Part shown: positions 52,917-61,984 of the stretch, in pieces | How positions within the stretch are numbered: position 1 is the first letter of the stretch | Layout: the number at the start of each line of letters is the position of its first letter | From: Lumbricus terrestris | Lineage: Eukaryota; Annelida; Clitellata; Crassiclitellata; Lumbricidae | Direction of reading: 5' to 3' | DNA length: 64,000 nucleotides | Assembly: GCA_949752735.1 (NCBI GenBank) | Contig: OX457036.1 | Coordinates: 96,243,704 to 96,307,703 of the forward strand | Program-made: the position numbers and the translations under genes | The notes under the pieces: model-generated | What the model was told of the DNA's origin: nothing | The model's database searches: none | What the model saw: the letters and a program-made list of their open reading frames with translations, nothing else

Positions 52917-53528
52917 CTACAATGATCAATTATCTGCAACGGGACACTATGACTATACTAATAACGAACCAATGCAAGCTCAGACTAAAATACTACCTGC
53001 CATAGCCTACATAGTTGTTTTCCAATGCACACGTTGCACTGGAAAACTTCACAACTTACATAGTTTAGGTGCGGACTCCGGGCGCATTCGTCATGTCTCT
53101 CACCTTGTCCGCATTGCATGAACCATCTTTCCCAAATGACGGATGTCTTTTATGGACCACCCCTTTTATTGTGAAGGAACTTTGCAAGGCCATAGCCTTT
53201 ATTCCGGGGGCTGTTTGCTCAACCTTGAGCAAGACAGGCAGAAAAATTAACTGACCAAGGTGTTTGCAGTGTGATTTAATCTATTGTTTAATGTCACAAA
53301 AAAATTAGTGCCTCGGAGTTCTCTTGAAGTGGCGCTATATAAATGTACGATTACAATAACACACAGAAAAAAGATACAAAATGGAATCTCCCTTAGTCCT
53401 CTCAACATGATTGTGTTAGTAACTGCATTATTTCATTACAGTATTCATCTTGGGGCGGCGTTCAAACACCCAAACTACGGCCTTGGAACTTTGGCTAATT
53501 AATACATTATGTACATCAGAGGTTGGAA
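52917..53528. other. Spacer between SINE and RTE-like LINE
   Basis: It aligns in part with 46300-46740 (segmental duplication) and has a LINE-tail-like GGCGCTATATAAATG at 53331. Short frames here have no domain. Confidence 0.45.
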
Positions 53529-53882
53529 AGTATAGCTCAGAAGCTAAGTGACGAAGGAAAGAGGTATGGTCTTGTCAGTTATTTTGAGAAGACCAAAGCG
53601 ATGGTATTTGGGGCAAAGGAATTACCTAGGAAGATGGAAATAGACGGTAACCAAATAGAGAATGTAGACAAATTTACATATCTATGATGCATCAAAACTC
53701 ATGACTTAGACAACAAGAAAGAGGTATGGACGAGAATTGCGAAGGCAACGACAGCCCTAAAGGCATTGGATAAAGTCTGGAAGAGCAAATCTATACATCT
53801 ACAAACAAAATTGGAAGTACTGAGAACTGTTCAGCAGTATGAATGCGAGGCATGGACAATAACCAAAGAAATGGAGTCAAAG

Positions 53883-55540
53883 CAGGGGCTTCTATCCCTA
53901 TACATGCCGGGCGCAGCTTGCGCCCAGTGAAAAACAGGGGGGGAAACGGAATTTTCCCCCCAATTTTTAGTAATGTAAACCTACAGCGTTCTGTTTGTTG
54001 TATATTGGAGTAAACGAATATACAATACAATTACACTTTTTGCGGGTTACAACGAGGGCTTCTATCCCTACACATGGCGGGCGTAGCTTGCCCCCAGTGA
54101 AAAATCGGGGGAATCAGAAAAGAGCCAAAACTCGTCTGTAGGGGGGGAAACCGGCCATGGAGGACAGTGTTCAATCTATAGACATTTCTAGGGAAGTTCT
54201 CCAGAAATTACTTCCCCACATAAAATGTTGGCAGAATGGTTAATAGTTTTTAGCCTAACTATAACCTACTATCTAGGCCTACTTTTTGCATCACATGAAC
54301 TGCTATAATATACTATAATCAAATTTATGATTATGTCATTAAGATGATATTATGTGCTATTTTAATAAATGACACAATCATAATTCTAATAATGAATATC
54401 ATTTGATATCAATAGGCCTACTTGTACAAATAAGCTACTATTTTTTTGTATAGCTAAATGGCTTCTCTCCAGTGTTATAATTCAAATTTCAGACTCAAAT
54501 TTCAAAATGTTGTGTTCCTTGAACTCTTAGTAAAACAACTTCATTATTACGAAGGCCTATAGGCTATACTGTATTTTCGTTCTATTGCATTGTACTCTAT
54601 CCATAAATTTATGTAACGCCTCTCGCAGTGCGCACTGATCAGAGTTGCTAAGCACAATGCATGCATAGGCGCAACCACCCTATGGGACCCACGGGACGCG
54701 TCCTCCAACTTTTGAGTGGTCCCATTGACTTTATCATTATGGTCCCCTCCAACTTTTAGGACGTGATTAATTTGGTCCCCCCAACTTTTAGGACGTGATT
54801 GCGCCTATGAATGCATGCATGGCTACTCCAATTTTGGCAGTTTGGTAGTTCCTGCCATGGTCTGTGTACCATTTGTAACAATTTCTGCTAACTGTATCTT
54901 GGTCAGCAATTCACGACCGTCTTGGGCAAAAGAGACAGGCATTAATTAAGATGATCGAATTGCAACAAATAGGCTATAAGCCGCTATAATATTTTTATGG
55001 GCCTAAGTTTACTCTCGTCAGCAATTATTCATTATCGTATAGTCCATCATCGTGCAGCAGAAACAGCAGAACTGAGTTGCTGAACTTGATAAATAAAGAA
55101 ATTGTTGTAATTACAAGTATATTTATCGAAATCTCAAGCCACTCTTTTATCAGCACTGAAGTGTCAGAGTAATTTTGTTAGAATGACATCGTAAACTGCT
55201 AGTACCATACAGGTCTAGGCCTACAATGTGGAAACTCCCAAAAATATGATCGTTAATTTGTCAAGTCATAGACCACTCTTTTCAGCAATCCTCCACTGAA
55301 ATAATAGGCTAGTAGTTGTAAAAATGACAGCCTAAGATGCTGAAATTGCAATGCGGAAATTGAACAAAATTCTTACGGGGAGGAGACCATCTCTCTCCCA
55401 AACCGTCCCACATCTCAGAAACCTTCATTCACCAGAGGAATTGACTAGATAACATATTGCCGAGAGGGAAGGCCGACCCAGGAATAGGGGTGGAAGAAGA
55501 TGGATTGCGCCCGGCTGTTTAGGGGGGATAGAAGCCCCTG
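53883..55540. mobile_element. hAT element inserted in the RTE-like LINE, 1658 bp
   Basis: It starts CAGGGGCTTCTATCCC and ends GGGATAGAAGCCCCTG. A perfect 8-bp duplication AGTCAAAG lies at 53875-53882 and 55541-55548; removing the element restores the LINE frame. The left end is partly repeated at 54057-54115 (GGGCTTCTATCCCTACACAT). The interior 55060-55410 is shared with 9785-10010. It has no transposase ORF and itself contains a 146-bp hAT. Confidence 0.92.
54664..54809. mobile_element. Miniature hAT-like element nested in a hAT
   Basis: The ends are CATAGGCGCAACCACC and GATTGCGCCTATG. A perfect 8-bp duplication AATGCATG lies at 54656-54663 and 54810-54817. It is an inverse-oriented sister of 49473-49617, with the same CCAACTTTTAGGACGTGATT repeats. 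Confidence 0.9.
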
Positions 55541-55831
55541 AGTCAAAGATATTAGCCTTCGAGAGGAAATGCTACAGAAAATTGATGAGAATTGGATGCA
55601 GAAAATAACAAACTCAAAACTATAATGAGCAAATAGAAGCCGCAGAAAACCTTATGCAGATAATAATAACCAGGAAACTGGAACTATTTTGTCACATATG
55701 CAGAATGAGTGATGACAGAAAAATAAAGAGAGTAATGTTCAGAAGAATGGAGGGAGCCACAGGGGTAGACTACACAAGGAATGGCTGGACAACATAACAG
55801 ACCGGTGTGGAGTGCCAATACAAGACCCGAC

Positions 55832-55943
55832 ACCTGTTGTAGCCGACCTGCGTGTCGTGTGAAGCAGGCCGTATTTCGTATAACTTGTACCTGTAATCAT
55901 TCTGCGGTTTGTCAGATTGAATGCCAATAAACGAAGATTATTA
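55832..55943 (+). repeat. SINE/LINE 3' tail copy
   Basis: CCTGTTGTAGCCGACCTGCG through AATAAACGAAGATTATTATT matches the last 108 bp of the SINE at 52548-52916 and interrupts the RTE-like LINE frame. Confidence 0.7.
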
Positions 55944-56040
55944 TTATTACATGCAGCCTTGGAAAGACAAAAATGGCAAAGAATAATGAGGACGGCAGAG
56001 GGCACCTGCGGGCACTGATCCCTTGGTTCTTGATGATGAT

Positions 56041-57060
56041 GACATCTCTAGGTTAAATCCCATTCACTATATCTGCTTTATATCATCCACCAATAATGCA
56101 ACACAAGCATGTCAGCCTACTGCAGGCACTTGCAGAATCTAAGAAAACCAATAAGCAACCAGTAATTGAAAAAACTGTTGCCAAACAAGGTTTAAACATG
56201 TCTAACTTGAATGCGTGATGGTCCTGGACATGAACTTGATCAACCAAGAAAAATATTCATAACTCATGGACCCACGTCAACCAGAGTCTACAAGTTGCGG
56301 CCCAATACTGCAAAATGGCAGGTACAGTGGCGTAGGCAAGGGGGGGTTTCGGGGGTTAAAACCCCCCCATTGGCTCCGAAAAAAAGATTTTTAAAGGTTA
56401 TTTTTCCATTTAAGTAAGAAAAAATAGCAAAAAACAGGGTTTTCGGCCATAAAACCCCCTCCATGAAAAATTCCTGGCTACGCCACTGGGCAGGTACCTA
56501 GTACAACCTACCAGCATTACCACGGGTATCAGACGGGATCAATATGGACATAATACAAATTCCATATTGGAATATGGGTCCATGTGGGCGTGGGTGTACT
56601 TACAAATCCATGAGGACAATCTGTAGCAAAAGAGAAGTGTCAATTTATGTCAATCACTTCAAATCAATGTTCTTCATTGTCTTGCACAGCCGTAACCGGA
56701 TGTGGTCTCTCAACCAGATTATTGAATAAACGAAAATTACTTAATTACATCAACCTTCAACTCCAGAAGTTACTCATCAAATTGTTAAACAGTGTTCACA
56801 TAAAGTTTCTGCAATTGGAAATCACAGAATAAGCAACAGTAAATCAAAGAGTAATGCTATCAACACACCACATTGTTAGCATGCTTCTTCTTAGTTAACA
56901 GATGTCACAGTTCCAGTAACATGATAGAAAAATATAAAGTTCTCCAGACTTGATGTGATCATTCTTGAGTCCAGATTTGCACAAAAAAAACCGAGTGAAC
57001 ACTGGAAACCTAATGAAGCAATATACTGTTCTGGCAAACCTGTCCCATTACGCACAACCA
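56041..57060. other. Downstream flank of array copy 5
   Basis: It aligns with the flanks of copies 2-4 (CATATTGGAATATGGGTCC, AAGAGAAGTGTCAATTTATG, ACAGATGTCACAGTTCCAGT). A short hAT is inserted at 56325. No coding frame. Confidence 0.65.
56325..56488. mobile_element. Short hAT element, 164 bp
   Basis: The ends are CAGTGGCGTAGGCAAG and CTGGCTACGCCACTG. A perfect 8-bp duplication GGCAGGTA lies at 56317-56324 and 56489-56496. The paralogous flank at 49934-49941 holds one GGCAGGTA followed by CCTG, an empty site. It is a sister of 20774-21003. Confidence 0.93.
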
Positions 57061-58056
57061 CTACAGTTGAAATAATGGGTTAGTTTTCTTCTTTTTTGAT
57101 GGAAGTTCCTCAACTGTCTCTTCGTATGCATAATCCAATGCAGCATCCATAGACCCTGAATCGTTTACATCTTGGCTGCTGTCATCATTTACTTCATGGC
57201 TGCTGTCACCATTTACTTTGTGGCTGCTGTCACCATTTACTTCATGGCTGTTGTCACCATTTACTTCCTGGTTGCTGTCACCATTATCAGTTATCGGATA
57301 CACCAGTCCTACCTTACCCGGACCAGGAAACACAAGTTTTATGTGGTGCCAAAACATCATGAATTTGTCTTCCAGGGGCAGTGGCTTCCTATCCATATTT
57401 CTAAAGTACCTGCGGCGGTACTCGTTTTCTGCAACATAGTTCTCATCCCTTTCTTCATTTCTAGGGTTGACGTCATCATCCCATTTTCTTCTCCTCCCCA
57501 AACCATAATTCCACAGAAAAAGGTGCGACTCATTAACTTTCAATTCTCCTTCCCTGTGAATCATTCCTTGATATTCGTTGGCTAAAATAACTTTGCACAC
57601 TTCTCTGCATGTCACGTACCAGTCTATAACTGTCTTGTCTGTGAAAGAGAGTTGCTCCACCACTTGCGTCACAGTCAGTCGTGAAACGAAGCTCATAACA
57701 AGTTTGAATATATCGTGTATGGTGAAATGAGATGCTTGAAAGAAAGTGTTCTGAAGTGGGGAAACCACTGATAAACATAGCGCCTTGCTATGCGGCTTCG
57801 TGTTCCTACACAGGAATTTGAATCCCACTTTCAATGTTTTGTCAACCTTAACTCGACAAGCGTTTCCCTTGCAGTGCACGATCTGACTGTCGGCAGTTGG
57901 GATCAGGCCAAAGCCTTGTGCGAACACTACGCACGAATTCTCATCTGGAAAATGATCTTTATCGCACATATTGAATAGGCTCACATGCCGTAACTGTTTT
58001 GCAACATCACCTGTAAGACTTTCTTTAAGTTCTAAAAGGTTTGAAAGATGAGCCAT
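57061..58056 (-). CDS. Core-deleted Merlin-derived protein, copy 5
   Basis: About 331 residues, beta type (FTIHDIFKLV). Cys pairs VHCKGNACR and FKFLCRNTK...ALC and HTH LTVTQVVEQLSFTDKTVIDW are kept. The first-Asp motif reads ELKVNESHLFLWNYGLGRR: the catalytic Asp is Asn (GAT to AAT). It is the most diverged copy (NYVAENEYRRRYF, FWHHIKLVFPGP), yet fully open. It has about five repeats (SSHKVNGD form) and the conserved DAALDYAYEETVEELPSKKKK end. The frame kept despite loss of the catalytic residue favours a non-transposase role. Confidence 0.8.
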   Translation of the reverse strand: MAHLSNLLELKESLTGDVAKQLRHVSLFNMCDKDHFPDENSCVVFAQGFGLIPTADSQIVHCKGNACRVKVDKTLKVGFKFLCRNTKPHSKALCLSVVSPLQNTFFQASHFTIHDIFKLVMSFVSRLTVTQVVEQLSFTDKTVIDWYVTCREVCKVILANEYQGMIHREGELKVNESHLFLWNYGLGRRRKWDDDVNPRNEERDENYVAENEYRRRYFRNMDRKPLPLEDKFMMFWHHIKLVFPGPGKVGLVYPITDNGDSNQEVNGDNSHEVNGDSSHKVNGDSSHEVNDDSSQDVNDSGSMDAALDYAYEETVEELPSKKKKTNPLFQL

Positions 58057-58632
58057 CCTGAAACAAACATAACTCAATATCATGTATTCTGACCTTAAAG
58101 TGGTTTATTCAGTCAGAAATAGAGTAATTTATAGTCAGTATGAGATGTCAAGGTCTTAAACATCCTTCAATAGCAACTCTGTTCAATACATTCCAGTCAG
58201 TTTGAAGTAGTTGAGTTAGTACTAAACGTAAACAGCATGTAATTGATTCCCATCACATGGTATGCAGTCACCTGTGCTTGCCTATAGTAGCTTTGATAAC
58301 TACTTTTGCACATGCAGCTATGGTGGTCAATGAGCAGCTCGTAAATAAATAGAATGTTCACTACATGTTCAGTCTCTAAAGCTAGACCCAATAGGCAGTC
58401 AAGCAGAGTCTAATATAATTATTCAGAAATGTCAACAGTATAATCTTCTTGGAGTAAGTAAATTTTCAGGTATAACAATGAAGTGATAATTACTTAGTTG
58501 ACTTATCGTAAAAATTCATGATATTACATGCTACACACTTGTGAAAGGTCAAATGCACTATTGACAATGCTGTTTGCACCTTTTGTGTCCCAAAGACATT
58601 ACTTTAAAACCTGGCCATGAATATATACCTAT
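58057..58632. other. Upstream flank of array copy 5
   Basis: It starts with the TTTCAG acceptor and the flank shared with other copies (TCAGAAATGTCAACAGTATA, matching 41265 and 49155), then unique DNA up to a LINE. Confidence 0.6.
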
Positions 58633-59832
58633 ATGGTGCTAGCAACTTATTATTTCTTAACAATGACATACAATACTCAATTTGGCGTGACTGCTTCAGC
58701 TATTCAGTGGATTGCCTCTTTCCTCTACTCAAGATCTTACAGTATTAAACTTGGTGGATCCTCTTCTAAAATGTTTTTTGTCCTTTTCGGCGTCCCCCAA
58801 GGCTCCATTCTTGGCCCACTGCTCTTTATTCTATACACCTCCAACATTGTCAACATCGCCTTGCAACATGGTCTCATGATTCACTTATATGCTGATGACA
58901 CACAACTCTACATAAAGCTATCCGGACAGAACATTGGTAATATCAAAATCAAAATTGCAGCCTGTTTCCGTGATATTCAGTCTTGGTGTGCATCTATGCG
59001 TTTGAAGTTAAATGCCACCAAGACAGAACTCATTTGGTTTGACCGTCAAAGTGGACGAATCGATAATAAACTAATGAAAACTCTTGACCTCGACTCCAAC
59101 TGCTCTATTCCACCATCTGACGTGATCCGTGATCTCGGTGTGCTACTGGACCAGCTGCAGTTTAAAGATGAATCACCATATATCTTCTGTAGCCAGAGCA
59201 TGCTTTTTCCACCTTCGTCGAATTCGACAAGTGAAACGTTGTTTGAATGAAACTTGCCTTCGTATTCTCACTCAAGCTCTCGTCATCTCTCGCCTCGATT
59301 ACTGCAACTCTGTTCTATCTGGTCTTCCATCATCAACACTTCAACCCCTGTCTTCAGTTCTTCATACGGCCGCTCGCCTGATAAAAGGTCTTGGTCCCAG
59401 AGACCACATCACTTCAACTCTGAAACAACTACACTGGCTTCCTATCCGTGCTCGTATTGCTTTCAAAATTTCGCTCCTGATGTTTCATATCCACTACGGA
59501 ACCTCTCCATCCTACATGGCATCGATGGTCACGCCATGTTCCGCCTCCAAGTCCAGAGGACTTCGTTCGTCCTCACGAAGTGATTTTGCTACACTTCGCA
59601 CATACCGGAAGCTTGGAAACCGTGCCTTCTCAGCATCAGGACCAAAAGAATGGAACAGTCTACCAACCTCCATTCGCCAGTGCTCATCTGTTGCAGAATT
59701 TAAATCAAAGCTAAAAACTCATTTGTTTTCATTGTATTATAACTAGATTTGTAGTGAAGCGCGCTTTTGTGCAAGACTTGTTTTGTTAAAGCGCGTTATA
59801 AATGACTAATTGTATTGTATTGTATTGTACAA
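58633..59832 (+). mobile_element. 5'-truncated CR1/L2-like LINE
   Basis: Frame 58633-59250 encodes reverse transcriptase from SAIQWIASFLYSRSYSIKLG, GVPQGSILGPLLFILY, HLYADDTQLYIKL, SMRLKLNATKTELIWF. A frameshift near 59165-59185 moves the rest to frame 59129-59746: SVARACFFHLRRIRQVKRCL, VISRLDYCNSVLSGLP, LHWLPIRARIAFKI, RAFSASGPKEWNSLP, LKTHLFSLYYN. The 3' end has GCGCGTTATAAATGACTAA then (TTGTA)n at 59806-59832. The frameshift makes it inactive. Confidence 0.9.
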
Positions 59833-59985
59833 TGGCAGACTCATTTTCCTCTTTTAGCTCAACATGTATTATACTATCCTTATTTAGCCATTGTTGGCAT
59901 GGGAGCACTTCTGAGCAATTGAAGATGCGCTATATAAAAGTCACTAACAATAATAATAATATTAATATTAAAACGGAGCATGGTT
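59833..59985 (+). mobile_element. LINE 3' end fragment
   Basis: GGCATGGGAGCACTTCTGAG, GATGCGCTATATAAAAGTCA and an (AAT)n-like tail match the end of the LINE at 22370-23365. Confidence 0.7.
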
Positions 59986-60614
59986 AATAAAAGAAATGCC
60001 AGAATATGAAAACTGCACACAGTGAGTAAATCAGAAAATTTATGAAAATCTCTCATGCTCCTGTAAAAGTATCTAATATTTATATTCTGTCTCTAGTATG
60101 CATGCTAAAGCATATAATTATAGTTCTATCGTAATCAGCAATGCATAAACGTAATTTAGAGGCCTGCATATTATAGCACTTGGTTAGCATGCTTGACGGA
60201 AAGGCCTTCAAATCCGTGGACAGTACAGACATTTGATTGAAGATATTGGCTTTACATGCTACCCTAACTCAGATTATGAGCTAAAAAAATCTGTAATCAA
60301 ATTTCTGCACTGACAGGGATTTGAGAGTGAACATGTGTAGGCTATACCAAGAGCGAAAATAGAAATAGATAATTTCACAGTAGTACCCGAGTAGAATATA
60401 TCTATTCTACATGCGACACTGCATTGATACAATTCGAATAACTCCGCCACTGGTTGCACTCTGCCAGTGCCAGTCCTAAGCCTGGATAAAGTAGGAGGGG
60501 CTAATCATCTTTGATGTGACAGTGTCGTTAAACCGCAACAAGTTTTATACAACTCGAGTATGCAACTTCAAAGTGTGCAGGGTTTGCATTTACCGAATGT
60601 CATTAAATTTTTAC
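59986..60614. other. Spacer before block C
   Basis: It holds a tRNA-like fragment at 60165-60225 (TTGGTTAGCATGCTTGACGG and CCTTCAAATCCGTGG). No gene was recognised. Confidence 0.45.
60165..60225 (+). mobile_element. tRNA-like SINE head, degenerate
   Basis: ACTTGGTTAGCATGCTTGAC resembles an A box and GGCCTTCAAATCCGTGG a B box, 22 bp apart. It is too short for a working tRNA gene. Confidence 0.35.
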
Positions 60615-60700
60615 CTTTTTATTCCGAGAACTACATATACTTAAACACGCCAAACTTAAATTTCTGGAACAGATTCTGCGATTGAAGAAACTGAAATATT
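60615..60700 (-). promoter_or_regulatory. Conserved block C: putative 5' exon of the array
   Basis: On the minus strand it ends CGGAATAAAAAG before GTAAAA. Core sequence AATCGCAGAATCTGTTCCAG and GTGTTTAAGTATATGTAG matches blocks A and B with more changes, as expected for the most diverged unit (copy 5). The ATG-containing stretch of A and B is followed at once by TAG here, so a conserved uORF is unlikely. Confidence 0.45.
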
Positions 60701-60835
60701 TTATATTTAAAATCGACCCCTTGATATTTCAACCAAAGTGGTTCAGTTGTTTCGATAGATCGCGCACGCTGCACAGAAAACTGAGAAAATAATGCTCAGC
60801 ACGACATCTTAATTATTGTAGCGCAGTACTTGAAG

Positions 60836-61540
60836 TAAGTAAGTAAGTAAGTATATACTTTATTGAACCGCCTGCAAACGCACTGCGGGAACAATGTACA
60901 AGAACAGAATAATTAATGCAAGTATACAATCAAGACAAATAGAAGTATGCAATTCAATAAACACATTATACAACTACATAATAAACATTTTGTGAACTAT
61001 ACAGGAGAGAACTTAGGCTAGACAGGAAAAAAATATATTGTCACTTGAATAGCATCCGTGTTATAAAGCCACATCTGGTAAGTGCGTCTGCATGAGGAAT
61101 CTCACGGTTATGAGAACGAGGACGGAGTGAGTAGGTAGCATTTTTAATGGGAGGTAATAGAGGAGCAAGGACGTGGCTTGGGTTGTAGAGTACAAAAGAG
61201 AAGAGGGAGGAATCAGCGTGACCACAGAGGTCATCGAACGACTTCTGGTCGGCAGGAAGAAAGTTGAGCCGCACCATTTTCCGTAATATTGCATTAATAC
61301 GCGCGCGCTGACCAGAATTAGCAAAGCCAAACCAAGCAGGTGAGGCATACATAAGGCGAGCCAATGTGGTGGCCTGAACTACATCATGCAAGCGTGTCCC
61401 GGAGAGGCCATGAGCTACAAGAACACGTATCGCATAGAGCGATTGACAAGCCTTAATGCAAATCCGGTCAATATGGGGGTCAAAACTAAGTCTATCCGTT
61501 AAGGTTACTCCAAGAATAAGTATTTTACTCCAAGGACCGT
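60836..61540 (-). mobile_element. 5'-truncated CR1/L2-like LINE
   Basis: On the minus strand LSFDPHIDRICIKACQ, SLYAIRVLVAHGLSG, VVQATTLARLMYASPAWFGF, ARINAILRKMVRLNFL and SLRPRSHNREIP encode the post-reverse-transcriptase end of ORF2. The 3' end is CAATAAAGTATATACTTACT with an (ACTT)n tail, the same design as the intact LINE at 4938. Confidence 0.85.
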
Positions 61541-61676
61541 TTATGATATAACTCTAATAATCTATAATTCATTAGAATTCATTAGCACAATCATAATAAT
61601 ATGTTGAAAACAGTGCAATATAACTCCCACCCTGGCAGTAAGAAACTGTTTTTAATAGTGCTGCAGACAGTGGATG

Positions 61677-61933
61677 CAGGGATGCCACTCTAAATTTTGT
61701 AAAACGATAAGATAAGGCCGAAAAAGATAGATTGAGAACTTTTCTTGGGAACTACATGGAGTTTTGGTAGTTGAAAATTTCTGATGACTTTTTTTTACCT
61801 CAGAATGTTTTCTTACCTTAAACATGTAAAAAAAGGGCGTGAGAGAAAAAGCTAGATCCTGACAAAAGAAAGAAAAATAGGCAAGACCGAAAAACCTAGA
61901 TCTAGGTGGAAAAAGCTAGAAGTGGCATCTCCG
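61677..61933. mobile_element. hAT element remnant, 257 bp
   Basis: It starts CAGGGATGCCACTC and ends AGAAGTGGCATCTCCG. The right part (CACCTAGATCTAGG mirrored, AAAAAGCTAGAAGTGG) is the reverse of the left end of 36417-36851. The last bases of the right end are changed and no target duplication is visible. Confidence 0.7.
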
Positions 61934-61984
61934 CATCGACGCTTGATTTCTGGCTACTGGACCAGACGCAGATACAAAGGGAGG

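Larger units (their letters stand above)
53529..56040 (+). mobile_element. Degenerate RTE-like LINE, split by insertions
   Basis: The left part 53529-53882 translates to KTKAMVFGAKEL, then MEIDGNQIENVDKFTYL, a stop, RIAKATTALKALDKVWKSK, TKLEVLRTVQ and CEAWTITKEMESK. The right part 55541-55800 continues LAFERKCYRKLMRIG and later KLELFCHICRMSDDRK. The last part, after 55943, gives LHAALERQKWQRIMRTAEGT then a GATGAT tail. This is the C-terminal half of an RTE-type ORF with stops. It is split by a hAT (53883-55540) and a SINE/LINE tail (55832-55943). Confidence 0.78.

Noticed and set aside
61677..61933. Target duplication for this hAT remnant
   Set aside because: Flanks AGTGGATG and CATCGACG do not match, so the right end may be altered or the element truncated.
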